A DNA stretch of 64,000 nt from Hybos culiciformis (lineage: Eukaryota > Arthropoda > Insecta > Diptera > Hybotidae): assembly GCA_964007475.1 (NCBI GenBank), contig OZ023274.1, positions 85,703,936-85,767,935 of the forward strand, in the 5' to 3' direction. This document shows, piece after piece, positions 35,073 to 47,893 of the stretch; the first letter of the stretch is position 1, and each line of letters begins with the position of its first letter. The position numbers were made by a program, and so were the translations under genes. The notes beneath the pieces were generated by a model. The model saw only the letters and a program-made list of their open reading frames with translations. It had not been told where the DNA came from and ran no database searches.

Positions 35073-38024
35073 CTAGTTACTAGAAAAAAGTTTTAGTTTT
35101 AGTGTTTCTTTTGATACAGAAAAATCAATTAAATGTTTATATTTGTTTCCTGTCAAGAGCATTCGATTGATTGGTTCGTTTTGTCCATAGTTCGTTCTGT
35201 GGAATTTAAGAGTAAAAAGGTCAGGAGAACGGAGGCGGGTATCGCTGCGAAATACGATTCGCTGAAAAATAAAGGGAGAGATAATATTTTCATTGATAAT
35301 TTGAGTTATGAAAATTACATCTGACACTTCGCGTCTTTTTTTTAGGGGAACTAAATTGATTAATTTTAGTCTGTTTTCGTAAGGTGGTAAAATTAAAGGA
35401 TTTGACCACGGGAGGTGGCGAAGGGCGAATCGTAAGAATTTTTTTTGAATAGATTCAATGCGATCAATATGCACATTATAGTGAGGTGACCAAACTTGAC
35501 TAGCATATTCAATATTGGGGCGGACAATTGTAGTGTATAGAATTTTAAGAATATAAGGATCGTTGAATTCACGCGAAAATCTTTTGACAAAACCAAGCAT
35601 GGAATTGGTCTTACTTATAATATTGTCGTAGTGGAGTTTAAAAGTTAGTTTTTCGTCATAAAGCACACCCAGGTCTTTGAAAGTGGTTGCTTTACTAATT
35701 GCGTTATTATTGAAAGAATACGGGAATATGATGGGGCTTTGCTTACGAGTGTAAGACATGAACGCACACTTACTGATGTTGAGAGACAGGTTATTAGATT
35801 GGCACCAAGTATAGAAGCGATCTAAATCTCCTTGGAGGAGGATTGCATCTTCAACTGATGTGATTTTTTTAAAAATTTTCATATCGTCCGCGTAGATTTG
35901 AAGCTCACTATTTCGTATTATTGAAATGACGTCATTTATGGAAATAATAAATAGAAGGGGACCGAGATGACTACCTTGAGGAACACCTGAATTGGCTTCA
36001 TAAGCTGAAGATATAGAAGATCTAAAAATTACATTATAAGTGCGATCCTTGAGATAAGAGCCAACCCAATTAACGAAGTAAGTAGGGAATTTCAACTTAT
36101 TTAACTTGAACAGAATTACATTATGAGGTAGAAGGTCAAAAGCTTTGCTGAGGTCGGTGTAAATGACATCAGTTTGAAATCCCGATTCAATAGATTCGAC
36201 AAGAATAGAAGTTGTTTCAAGAAGATTAGTGATGGTTGATTTCTTTTTCATAAAACCATGCTGATTGGGAATGAGAATGTTTTTACAAGGGTCATAAATT
36301 GAGTTGTAAATCAAAAGTTCAAAGAGTTTAGGTATAGCAGAAAGGTTAGCAATGGGACGGTAGTTTTCAACATCTTGTTTGGAACCCTTCTTGTGAATAG
36401 GCTTAATAAAGGCTTTTTTCCAAAAAGAAGGGAAAGTACAAGACGAAAGGGAAAAATTGAAAAGAGAGGATAGGGGTGAGGCCAGAGATTCAGCGCAATT
36501 TTTTAAAATTGCTTCAGGTACGCCATCTGGGCCCGGGGTGAAGTTATTGCGAAGTTTTTCCAACTGTAGTTTCACTTCATCAATGTCGAAATATATGTTT
36601 AAGGGCAAAGGGACAACGGGATCTTTAATATGGGAAAAATTTTCATCAGAAATGAGAAAGGCTGGGTTACTATATGGAGCTGAAAAATGAGCCTTGAAAA
36701 ATTCCGAAATGATTTTGGATTCATTACTCTTACGTCCGTTGAATTCAAGAAATGTTGGGAATTTGTCGCATTTTCTTTTACTATTTACAAATTTCCAAAA
36801 ATATTTAGGGTCAGTTTTAATTTTATTTGACGTTTCATATAAATAGTCGTTATATTTTTGCTCAGAAAGGGTCTTAAATTCTTCGAATAAACTTACAAAG
36901 GCTAAATGGTCGCATCTACTTCTAGATTTCAAGTAAGTTCGCCAAGCCTTATTTTTTTTATTTCTGAGAGCTTTTAAGTGAGAATTGAGCCAGATAGGAC
37001 TAGAATCCGATTTTTTGTCAATGGTAATTGGGATAAATTGTTTAAAAGCTTCATAAACAATGCTGTAAAAACTACTTATAGTAAGGTCGATGTCTACATT
37101 TTCAAACAATGTAGAGAAGTCGTAAGAAAGAAAGAATTGATTTAAACCTACGAAGTCAGCTTTGCTAAAATTGTAGCAATACAAACTAGCAGCGTCAGGT
37201 TCTATAGGACAGTCAAGGTGCATAGTAAAGCAGATAGGTGGGTGATAAGGATCAATATTTACAAGAGTTGAAACACAGTCAAAGAGAAGGGTATTATTCC
37301 AATCAGAAGAAAAGATCAGGTCAAGTTGTTTTAGAAGGGAGTTTTTTACTTTGGAAATTTGCTGGAGAGAATGACTATTGATGCAATCTAGGAATAGAAT
37401 ATCAATCTCATGTGAAAGTTTCACAGGAACGAGATATGCTTCTTCGTCATGTTGCGTCCACTTTAAATGAGGTAAATTGAAGTCTCCACACAAAATAAAC
37501 TCATCAGAAGGATTTAGTTGTGGAATGATAAAATCAATTGCCCTTAAAACTCCAGAGTAAATATCAATATGGGAATTCGGTGAAATGTAAGCGCAAAACA
37601 CATAAATGTTTTTTAAAGCGAATTCAATTTTGACACAAATTATTTCAAGGGAGTCTGTATTAGGGATGGATATTTCAGAAGAATGGAAGGAATTTTTTAT
37701 AGCAATCAGAACTCCTCCTCCTTTGGGTGTATTATTAGAAGAAGGACTCATATCTAGGTATCTATCTCTTCTGAAAGTGGCGTAGCTATTACCAAAAAGT
37801 TCAAGGTTATTTATCGAAGAATGTAACCATGTCTCCGTCAGAGCATATACGTCAAAATCAAGGTTCACCGAATTAAGATAAACGTCTTTGGTCTTAGTGC
37901 GTAGTCCTCTAACGTTTTGGTAATAGAAGGAGAAATTAGACCGAGGGGGTAAGGGAGAAGGGGATTTAGTACTAATAGTTATAATTTGTCTTTGATGCAT
38001 GTAAGGGACGAAAAAACTTGTCAT
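35073..38024 (-). CDS. LINE ORF2: endonuclease + reverse transcriptase, 983 aa, intact
   Basis: It would nick target DNA and copy the element's RNA there. The apurinic-like endonuclease spans about residues 30-265: YYQNVRGL (Asn37), LTETWLH (Glu64), CGDFNLPHLKW (Asp181, Asn183) and LDLIFSS (Asp235). At the last motif, where SDH is usual, it reads DPYHPPI: His261 is present but the preceding Asp is replaced by Tyr. The reverse transcriptase covers about 485-780: TPGPDGVPE, NYRPIANLS, YTDLSKAFD (Asp624), GVPQGSHLGPLLF and the catalytic YADD (711-714). A C-terminal region to 983 contains RRPL-free, basic segments such as PLKKRREV and no recognised RNase H. The start used (ATG at 38024) lies inside the end of ORF1, overlapping it by 53 bases in another frame. 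Confidence 0.93.
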   Translation of the reverse strand: MTSFFVPYMHQRQIITISTKSPSPLPPRSNFSFYYQNVRGLRTKTKDVYLNSVNLDFDVYALTETWLHSSINNLELFGNSYATFRRDRYLDMSPSSNNTPKGGGVLIAIKNSFHSSEISIPNTDSLEIICVKIEFALKNIYVFCAYISPNSHIDIYSGVLRAIDFIIPQLNPSDEFILCGDFNLPHLKWTQHDEEAYLVPVKLSHEIDILFLDCINSHSLQQISKVKNSLLKQLDLIFSSDWNNTLLFDCVSTLVNIDPYHPPICFTMHLDCPIEPDAASLYCYNFSKADFVGLNQFFLSYDFSTLFENVDIDLTISSFYSIVYEAFKQFIPITIDKKSDSSPIWLNSHLKALRNKKNKAWRTYLKSRSRCDHLAFVSLFEEFKTLSEQKYNDYLYETSNKIKTDPKYFWKFVNSKRKCDKFPTFLEFNGRKSNESKIISEFFKAHFSAPYSNPAFLISDENFSHIKDPVVPLPLNIYFDIDEVKLQLEKLRNNFTPGPDGVPEAILKNCAESLASPLSSLFNFSLSSCTFPSFWKKAFIKPIHKKGSKQDVENYRPIANLSAIPKLFELLIYNSIYDPCKNILIPNQHGFMKKKSTITNLLETTSILVESIESGFQTDVIYTDLSKAFDLLPHNVILFKLNKLKFPTYFVNWVGSYLKDRTYNVIFRSSISSAYEANSGVPQGSHLGPLLFIISINDVISIIRNSELQIYADDMKIFKKITSVEDAILLQGDLDRFYTWCQSNNLSLNISKCAFMSYTRKQSPIIFPYSFNNNAISKATTFKDLGVLYDEKLTFKLHYDNIISKTNSMLGFVKRFSREFNDPYILKILYTTIVRPNIEYASQVWSPHYNVHIDRIESIQKKFLRFALRHLPWSNPLILPPYENRLKLINLVPLKKRREVSDVIFITQIINENIISPFIFQRIVFRSDTRLRSPDLFTLKFHRTNYGQNEPINRMLLTGNKYKHLIDFSVSKETLKLKLFSSN

Positions 38025-38397
38025 GGTTCTCCCGCACCCTTTGAAGAAAAACTGTACGGTTTGATGAGATGTGGGATGCGTAAGATTTTAAGTCAGAAGC
38101 AACATCTTTGGAACTTAGGCCATAGGTCTCATGAAATCGGTCGTATATTTGGCGCAACCTGGAAGCGTCGTGCGGAAGACCCTCTTGTTGAATGAGGATT
38201 CTGAGGTGTGTATTAGTCATTCCATCAATACAGACTGAGTCTTCCTTATCATGGAGATAGGCCAAATAAAGTCTAACATTGCGTAGTAAATGAGTGTCCC
38301 TTAAACGACCAAGGATATACCTGCTATTTTCGTCGTAGGTGCTTTTTGTTAGCTGAACAATAGGGGGAAAAACCGGATCAAAGAGAGAGGGATGTGC
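37972..38397 (-). pseudogene. LINE ORF1, C-terminal 141 codons (5'-truncated)
   Basis: An open frame of 141 codons from just after a TGA (38398-38400) to the TAG at 37972. It begins AHPSLFDPVFPPIVQL and includes LGRLRDTHLLRNVRLYL, a repetitive-looking basic segment, and ends ASKTNYNY. There is no ATG at its beginning, as expected of a truncated copy. In such elements ORF1 is the RNA-binding partner of ORF2; I do not recognise a named domain in this piece. It overlaps ORF2 by 53 bases. Confidence 0.75.
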
Positions 38398-40755
38398 TCA
38401 TTAATGTTCTACTTGTGTCTTGATCATTTATAAATAATTTATTCTTAACTTCAATAGTATATTTGAAAATAATAAATTAATTTTTTATTATTTAATTCCA
38501 ATTATTGCAAATTTAATAAACAATTTAAATACTAAAAACTGGAAAAACTGAATAAAAAAATAATTATTTCCACTCAAAAGGTTAGAGCTTGTTCAGCATA
38601 CTAAAATATATTATATCTATATATTAAGTAAAACAATAATAAGGCTCATAAAATTCTTGGAAAACTCATTTTTGGTACTTAAAAAGTACTGTATGCATAC
38701 AGAATCCAAAAAGACACACATTCATTTTTCCACTATTTTATTTGTTAAATTTACACCTGACTTACATTGAACTTTTCCACTTTTCAGAAAATAAATTCAG
38801 TGTACAGGTATATTTAAATTTTTCTGTTTTTTTATTTTTTTTTACAAGATTATTAAATTTAAAGAACATGATTTTCTCCAGTTTCTGGTATTTATTTATT
38901 TTTTTCGACTTAATATTATTTTTTTTTTTTAAAAGAAGAATTCTACTTGAAGTTCTCTTGAGGCAAAATTAAAAATTATAACCATATTTCATTTTAACAT
39001 TTTTTTTCATTTGGTTTACCAAAATAAAATATATATAATATAGAATTTCTTGTTAGAAAACATTTTCATTGAATGAATTTTTTTTTTAACAATATTTGAG
39101 TCCAATAGACATGTTTATTAATTTTAATTAAGTTGTCTTATCTGCCACAAAAATAGTTAAGAGTTGAATGAAAATTCGGTATTTTTATTATTTGTTTCAA
39201 ATTTAGAGGAAAAATTAATGTTGTCCAATAACAAGTTATAAAATTAACAATTAATTGTAAATTTTTTAAAAATTTAACATTTTTGTAGGTCTTTGATTTT
39301 AATTGTTATTACATTAAGATTCAGAAATAGCACAAATTGCGGAAAAGAAGTGTTTAGTTGAATATTTTATATTTAACATATATCTAAACAATGACTAGAA
39401 CAGATAATTCAGTTTGAAACGTGGAGCAAATTATATAGCAAGAAGTTGAAGAAAATAAATGATGACTAAATATTTGGTATAAATGATAATTTATAAGAGT
39501 TTTCAATCTTTGTATCATCGAAAATATGTAATAAATAAAAATTAAAAAAATATTTCGTAAACAAAAAATTGTGAATTTCAAAAAATTTCTTTTTTAAGGA
39601 CTATACTTCAACTATTTATTCTCTTTGACACAAACAAGCATGACGTACAGTATTTGAAAAGAAAAGTATATTTATATACAAAATACCTTAAATATTATGT
39701 ATATATAGTACACTTACTATGAGGGACAAAGATTATATTTCGGGCCAATGAATATGAAATTCAATTGTTTACAATTTTTTTTTTTTTTAACATAATATTC
39801 TACAACACAAAATATTCCACGAAGCTATATGCAATACTGGAAGGGAAAAATGTTAAGAGCAACAACAAAAAAAAAATCATGAATATCACAGTTGACTGAA
39901 AAATTTACACATGAAAAGTTTTCTGGAAATATTCGAAAAAAAAAAATGTATTTAAAAAAAAAAAATTCAACTCTTCTTGTGGAATAATTCTATAAAAAGC
40001 TTTTAATTTCTCAAACTACTTGAGTTATAATATTTTTTTTTTTTTTTTTCAAAGTGTAATATACCCATATATAATATATTATTATTTTTTTTAATTAACT
40101 TATGCTTTTTCAATTTTTCTCGATTAATTAGATAACCGTATTTATTACACATTGTGACTGCTTTTGCCTTGAAGAGTGATAAAAACACTTTATCGTTAAT
40201 GAAGTTAAAAATCAGTTAATGGTCGTTAATATATTTTTTAAGTAATCAACTACGAAATTACATATTTGAATTGGCGATAATTATTCGAGTTGAAACTGTT
40301 TTTTAAAAAAAAAATCATCGTAGAAATAATTCAATTCAAACATTAAAAAAAATAATTTCTGTATTAAATTTTGTATCTTTTTGAAACAATTCGAATCTAG
40401 AGACTTATGGAATAAATATATCGAAAATAATTTTATTGTTATATGTTTGGTTATGACAAACTTCTGCTTATATACATAGTGTTAACATATTTTTATATCG
40501 TCCCGATTCGACCATAAATCTCTAATTTATACGCAATATAATTTCAATAAAAAAAAATTTTCTAAAAGTATTTATTATCACGTACATAATATACATTTTG
40601 CATTTTATTTCTTCTATCGAAAAGATTCTGTCTTATCTAAATAAATGTTACTTCATCAAAAAAACAATAAGTACTATCTTAAATATAAACAAAAATATCT
40701 ATATCGAAACTTTCCAGCCAAATAATCGTACCGAATAATACAAAAAATAACTAAT

Positions 40756-40787
40756 AAATATATATATATATATTATATATATATATT
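40756..40787. repeat. TA-rich palindromic stretch
   Basis: Two runs of TA repeats meeting at a central ATTAT, able to fold on themselves. A simple-sequence feature. Confidence 0.7.
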
Positions 40788-43700
40788 GGGTGAACCAATT
40801 CTTTTTCTTTTAATTTTATTTTCTTAATTTTCCCTAAAAATAAATATTATTTATTTTCCTTTGAAACTGAAAAATATGTATTATGTCTGTGTACAAAAAA
40901 AAAAAAAAATATAAAAATCCAAACTTTTTTAATAATTCCTGAAAATGGTTTAAAATTAAGAAATATTTTTACCGAAATTTTTCCCTAAAGGTTTTTAACT
41001 TTCAAAAAGAAAGAACAACAGAGACCTTATTTTTTAATAAAATTTGTTATTTGAATCGGTTCTAAGAATTGATTGCCTTAAAATTATATAAGTAAGTATC
41101 CATATGATCATTTCATAAAGCAATTTATCTGAAAAAAAAAAAAAGTTTTTAATAGCAAAAGTAAACCAAAAGCTTGGAACGAAAGTTTCACAGTATAATT
41201 ATATCCCTTCTGATGATAACGTCGCTGAGCTACTAATGGTTTTAAATCAATAATGAATATAAATTGGTATTTAATTACCATGACTACAAAAAAGATTTAT
41301 TATTAAAATTTTGAAGTTATAATAAACTGATAAAAATTTCAATTCAGGATAAGTTGTTCTGATAATGACACTATAAACAAATACGATTAATAAACAAGAA
41401 AAATTATGTTTTTTGGAACTTAAAAATTTCGAATAATTTTGATAAAATTTAATTCGAAAATAACAAATAATTAATTTTTGGAATATACAGAGTTCCTGAT
41501 ATGCCTGTTTTTTCTTTATTATTTTTACGATTTCAGTTTCAGTACATACAGTATATAGATACATAAATCTATATAAAAATAAAAAGTTTCATTTAAAAAG
41601 TTAATAAAAACTTTCATATCATTATACCCTGCCACATTTAATTTTGTTTTAAACCAAAAGTTCATCAAAGTATATATGTTTTATTTTCATTTTAACGCAA
41701 GAGATAAATTTTCGTAAAATAAAACTTTTAAGAATTGATCTAGAAAAAAGTTTTTTTTTTTCTTTATTTTTAATTTTTCATAATTTAAAATTCTTTTTGG
41801 ATAGTTTTTGTGAAAAGTTCAATTTCTTTCCAAATCCTTCAGGATTTGAAGGAAAATATTTAATGAAACATTTTGTTTTTCTATCTATAACTATAAAGAC
41901 GTTAATGCCTAGCTTCACTTAAAATTTATTGAAATTATGCTGCTATTAAAAGAACTAAAAGACCCTTATACAAACTTTTATTTTATCCTAATTTTAACTA
42001 TGTATATTTTATGATTAAATCACATGTGAGTTAGAATTGTAGAATTTCTAAAATAACTGCGTGAAAAGAAAACAACCATTCTTTAAAAGTATACAATCAT
42101 AATTTAATTTTTTATCATATTGGATCAAAATTAAAAAAACAAATTATGAACTTAATATTTAAAAATTTCAATAATTAATATATTTCTGATGTTAATTTTT
42201 TCTCAAAATCTTGTAAATTAAAATTGTTTTGTTTTCTTGTTTTGTATGGATTTCTTTGTTTTGTATGGAAAAAGTGTGTCCAAGGCAAAACCTAAACTTT
42301 GTAAAAAATAAAATTCAAAGCCGAATTGTGTATAGATTATATAACTCAAGACATATTGTTTTATTAAATGTTATAACTGTGTTCAAAAATATTTGACATA
42401 ATTGTAACAGACCAAGAATACATAAATACATTGTTATTAATTGTGACATATGAACATAGCTCACAAATCTAATAATATTTTTTCTAGAATCTTAACAAAA
42501 TTACATTCAATAAAAATAACGAAAAACAATAACATTAAAAGATTTCTTATTTTTATTATGCTGTGTATTATTGGATTGAAGAAATATAAAATATTATAAA
42601 AATAAGGGAGAAATATCAGATAACACGATTTTCTATAATGCGAATCTCAAAGGGTTGACCTAAATATTTGTATATATATGAGTTTTATTACATTATATAG
42701 TTTTGTAATGGTTTATTATTTTTGTTGTGCTTCTTCAAAACATTAGATATGTACTTTCGAAAGCCATAGACAAAGTTGAAAATACGAAAAATATCATAAT
42801 TTAATCAATTACAAACTGTATTATAAATATTAATCACATATTATAATAAAAAAATATATTTTTTTCTCTATTTTTCATTTTCATTCAAAAAAAAAAAAAT
42901 GAAAATAACAATGTTCTGCTGCATAATTTTCATCATTATGGATTACAACAACATTTTACAAAATTATCAAACAACAATGAAAAATAAAACCAAATTAACG
43001 CATATTTTATTTTATTTTTACGTGGCCATTAATAACAAAAAAAATAAAATAAACATTATTTTCTCAATTTAACTTTTGGAAAAAAAAAATTTTAAAAAAT
43101 ATATTTTTCATCTCACGTTTATTTACTTTCCAAAAATATAAACAAATAAACTTTATCTTTTTGTGTACACCTCAAACTCTGTTTACATTTGAAAAAAAAA
43201 TATATATATAATTATTCAAAAACATTTTCAACCTTATTTTCGTAAAATTTTTTTTACGTTTTTTTTTTTTCAAAAATAAAATTAATTTTCAAAATGTTGT
43301 TAAAAATTAAAAAATAAAATAAATCAAAATGACATTTCTTTAAATTTTTCTGAACTAAAAATCTCGAAAAAAATGTTTGTTAATGATACTACAAAAATTT
43401 TGTGGTTTTAAATTTATTTATTTTTTTTATTGTGGCGCGTCAATTATTTTCGACAAAAAAAAAATCCTTTTCCCTACATTAATATAACATATAAAAATTT
43501 TGTCCAACGTCTGTATTAATTGGAAATTGTGTTTTTTTCTGGCGACTATCTTCTTTTTTTTTTACATATATATTTATTTCCTGCATTATCCTTTTCCAAA
43601 AAAAAAAAAAAAACCGAAAAAAACAACATTTTCATTATTTCTACAATGTACACAAAATAAAATAAAATGAAAATTCAAAAAATAATAAAATGAAAAAAAA

Positions 43701-44174
43701 AAATTGTTATTTACTAATTTTTTTTTTAATAAAAAAATTTATTTTGTTCTTAATAATCTTTATTTTATATTTTATTTATTTATTTTTTTCTCTTCCTGTT
43801 GTTGTCCTTGTTTGGAAAATTTTGAAAAATATAAATAATAAAAATAAAATAATCTTATGAATTTTTTTTCTCTACGAAATTCGACTTTATTAAAAATAAA
43901 ATATAAATAATACATTTTTAATAACTGAAATTAAAAACGAAAAAAAAAAAAAAAATACAAATAAATAACAAAAATATTTAATATTAAAATAATAAATTTT
44001 TGTCAAACAAAAACAAAAAAAAAAAAAAAACAAATATACAATATCAAAATTAAATCATTGCAACATAATTTTCTTTTGATTATTATTATTATTATTATTT
44101 AATATCATGTTACCCATTAATATAATATTGTGTTGGGGGGAAAAATAAATAAAAAAATAAATTAATATATACAG

Positions 44175-44320
44175 AAACATCAACACAAAATAGTAAAACA
44201 GCAACTATTGAAATGTATGCACCAAGTTCATATAATGACACCGTAACTGGTGAAACACTATCAAGTGTTTCGGAAAAAAGTGATTCATATTCAAATGAAG
44301 GCAGTCAACCAGATTATATG
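44175..44320 (+). CDS. sns: sns-like exon: cytoplasmic tail, part 1
   Basis: Acceptor AATATATACAG and donor GTGAGT, phase 1 in and phase 0 out. It encodes TIEMYAPSSYNDTVTG, then ETLSSVSEKSDSYSNEG and SQPDYM. It is hydrophilic and rich in Ser and Tyr, with several tyrosines that could be phosphorylated. The last tyrosine sits in DYM, which joins the DE of the next exon to give an acidic YMDE site of the kind bound by SH2 adaptors. Reading on through the donor gives a stop four codons later. Confidence 0.93.
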
Positions 44321-47300
44321 GTGAGTAAATAATTTTGGAATTCATTAAAAATTAACTAAATTATATTTTAAAAAATATTATGTTTTGTAAAATACAAAAA
44401 TTGGTATAATGAGGATATTTAAAAAAAAAAAAACAAAATTTATTGATATTTTCTTTTGATATTTTAATAAAATATTATGAATTAAAACTATAAAACACAA
44501 TATAAGTATAAATGTACAGTGTACACGTATATTTAATTACTGAAAAGAATTTGAACAAAAATTAAATATAATCCAACGGCAAGGATGGTTGACTTTTTTA
44601 TTATATCACGAATTTTTTATATATTTTATATTTGCTGGAAAGTTATAAATTTACAGAAAAAATATTTTTTTTTTATTCTATTTTCGACGTACAGAAATAT
44701 CTCATAATTATGTAATTCTCATTCGTAGTTATTTTCGATATGAACACTTGATAAATGGATCAATCTAATAAGTATAGAATTTATTTACTTACAGTTTTAG
44801 TTGATCATTTGAAATTGGTATTTTACAAAGTTAATGGTAATACCATAGTTCTTATATATTAAATACATTCCACATGATTTTCTAGATTATTTTCAAAATT
44901 TAATAGACTTTCGCAAATTGACAAATAAATATTATATGAAAAGTAGATAGACTGGAAATAAATAAATGCTCAAGTTTTGAATCTTTTGATCTTCTTTAAC
45001 TAACAACTAACTGTGTAGTAATTTAAAAACTTTTTAATAAAATTTCATTAAAAACTAAAAAAAAAAAATTATGCTCCATTAAGTTTTATTAAATTGATTA
45101 AAAATTCTCCATCAGCTTAGTAGTGTATTTCATTGAGTTTTTTTTGAAGTTTGAAGTTTTATCGTGATTATAGTTTTCCAATTGTTTTTAATATTTTAAT
45201 ATACTATATAATATAATATATACGAATATAGTGCAATATCCTTTTTATATAAGAACAGTATTGTTTTACAATATCCTTTTTTTTATGTTCCTCTGGATAA
45301 AAAAAAAGTTATATAACTATACATTTATATATATTTATTGTATAATTTCAAATTAATACATTCGAAAATGATTTCAAAACATCAAAGTTATATTTTTATG
45401 AAGAAGAAATTTAAAAAAAAAAAAAACTTTATTTTAAATAAATATCGATTTTATTATTATTATTATTATTATTTTTTTTTAAAGAAAAACAAATCACTTG
45501 GAATTAAATTAGAATTTATTAAAAAAAAAAAAAAAAGTAAAGCTAAAAAAAAAATTGAATAAATTTTTGCAAACGCAGAATTTTTTTTTTTTTTTAAACC
45601 CTAATTTATTAGTTTTCCAATTTATTCCTTTTCTCTATATTTTCTACACATTTATACACACAATTTTCCCTCTCTTCAATGTTTTCGTTTTTTTTTTTAT
45701 TATTGAATAATATTCAAACTGATATGTTCAAATTAATATTCACTTGAATAAACTTCAATTTTCTTTTACTTAACCTTAATTTATCAGGATTATAGTAAAT
45801 TCGTTAAAAAAAATAAAATAGAATAAAATAAAATATAAATAAACAAAACAAAAAAAAAAGTTTGTTTTTATTACATATTATATTACCTACCTAAGATGTG
45901 TCCCTTAAATCATTTAGATACTTAATGGTAATAAATTTTATTTTATACAAAAACAGGTCATTTTTAAATACAACAAGAAAAAACTAAACTCTTTTGGTAC
46001 AAGGGCGGGGGGTCGAAAAAAAACTGCAATTATCGAAAGCTTTAAAACTTAATACCAGTGTAAATGCCATCCATATATAAACAAAAAAAAAACATCCCTT
46101 AAAAACTTAACATCCATTTTTGTTTCATGTTTTATTTTATTCAATATTATTACAGTATTTAACATTGTGAAATAATGGCCCCTTTAATTTTCATTTTAAT
46201 TTTTCTTTTTTTTCTTAATTCATGAATATTTAACATCCTTGACCCTTTTTTGTATCTCTTGAACAAAAGTTAAAAAAAAAATGTTTTCTCTTAACAAAAA
46301 CTTATTATTATCTTATAAAAAGTATTGTTTTTCTTTTTAATAATAATAATAATAAGATACCTTCTGCCGAAACAGACTCAGTAGAGGTATTTTATTTATA
46401 TATCAATAAATTTATGAACTTGTCTTATGTTTCATAATAAAAGAATATATATAAATGCGTTCATTTTATATTAATTATATTTATACAATGAAAAAAATAT
46501 ATAGTTATTTTTTAAAAAAATCAACAGAAATAAATTCAATATTTAGTGTGAGATGTAAATAATTATTAAAATCTTATTATATTATACATTGTGAGAAATT
46601 ATATATTTAACTTATTGATTTGTTTTCATATATTATTGTTATTTTTCTATTATTATTTTTGGTAAATAATTTTCAGAAAATTTTCATTTATAAAATTAAG
46701 ATATTTCATATTTCGTTTTTTTTTTAGGTTTTTGAATGTTATAATTATTTAATACAAAATTTATCCAATTTTATATTATTAGACTCAAGTTAATATATTT
46801 CATTGAAACAATTTTATGTTTTTTTCTTCAGCTCAAGAACCTTTTTGATATAGTTTATTCCAATAAATTTTGCGAAATCAGTTAAGGAATTATTTTTCAA
46901 AACAATTTAAGAAAATTTTACTTGTACATATATGTATTATTAAAAGTTACAAATTTGTTTGATCCCAATGTAAACATACTTAACATTGTTTTTCTGAGAA
47001 AATAAGCAACCAAAAAAAAATTTACTATGTTTTGTGTCGATTTTTTTTTTTTTGGTTCTAAGATTAAGATACTTACAACAACTTATAAAAAAGAAAAATA
47101 TACTATATTTTAATAAACATCAAACAAACTATAAAACAAAGTTATCTAACTATATATAATCCTTAGGGCATTATTTTCAACAATTAACTGCTAATAATAT
47201 TATGTGAAGGAAAAATTATATTTAATACACATTGAAAAATTTTGTATTCAAATTGAAATTTGAAAAAAAATTGCTATTTGTGCAATAAGGTAGGATAAAT

Positions 47301-47893
47301 GATTCTTGATCGAGGCGCCAGCCGATGTACCGAAAACAAAGTTTTCCTACTTGTTGCATACACATGGTTTTTGCTACTAGAATTGGGAAAGTCTATTAAA
47401 TTTTGAGATTTTTAACATTCAATAATTATTTCCTAAATTAAAAACAAAATTTGAACAACTTACAAACTACGATAATATTATTGTCAAAAGTTATTTCTAA
47501 AATTTTTTTGTCTAAATTCTAGAAAATTCAAATTAGCCTTCTAATTTTCTTAATTTTTTTTTTTTGCTTATTTCACTGAATGTCCTCAAGGATGATATAA
47601 ATTATATAAAAATATTTCATAAATTCTTTATTGCTTTTCATTTTTTTAAGTGAATAAATGTTTAACAGCTGGAATTTTTTTTTTTATTCTGTAAGAAATT
47701 CATAAGGTACAAGAAAATGGTTTAAACAAAAAAAATATACCCATACAATGTAACGTAGTTAGAAAAAAGAAAACAGGACACTCAAACTTTATACATATTT
47801 TATGTAATTTGTTACTTTTTCTTTTTTGCTCAAGCTAAGAATTTTATTCATGTTTTTTTCCTTGTTTTTTTGTTCTCATTTTTTTCTATTTAG
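44321..47893 (+). other. Intron, 3.6 kb
   Basis: AT-rich, many homopolymers, no gene recognised. One compact GC-richer patch lies near 47305-47340 (GATCGAGGCGCCAGCCGATG) with no matching feature. Confidence 0.7.

Larger units (their letters stand above)
34925..38400 (-). mobile_element. Nearly complete non-LTR retrotransposon (LINE), antisense to host gene
   Basis: A block of about 3.4 kb, clearly richer in GC than the intron around it. On the minus strand it reads the tail of ORF1, then a complete endonuclease/reverse-transcriptase ORF2, then an AT-rich 3' UTR with TAATA repeats (35031-35050) and AATAAA-type motifs near 34925-34935. ORF1 has no start codon in frame before a stop at 38398-38400, where AT-rich host sequence begins, so the 5' end is truncated. 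No target duplication could be identified, so both borders are approximate (uncertain by roughly 100 bp at the 3' end). By domain order it belongs to the Jockey/CR1/L2-type elements with an apurinic-like endonuclease; I cannot fix the clade. With ORF2 unbroken, it is a recent insertion. Confidence 0.9.
31698..44174 (+). other. Intron, 12.5 kb, with antisense retrotransposon
   Basis: The largest intron in the window. Outside the non-LTR element at about 34925-38400 it is AT-rich with homopolymers, a (TA)11 run at 33587-33608 and a TA-rich stretch at 40756-40787. A patch of more balanced composition at about 32866-32965 is of unknown origin. No further membrane or tail exon was found. Confidence 0.7.

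Noticed and set aside
35133..38195. Plus-strand ORFs inside the LINE (35133-35324, 36457-36690, 37986-38195)
   Set aside because: Antisense shadows of ORF1/ORF2; none has a recognisable domain.
34900..38470. A target-site duplication for the large LINE
   Set aside because: Only short A/T words match between the two flanks, which is not meaningful in DNA this AT-rich.
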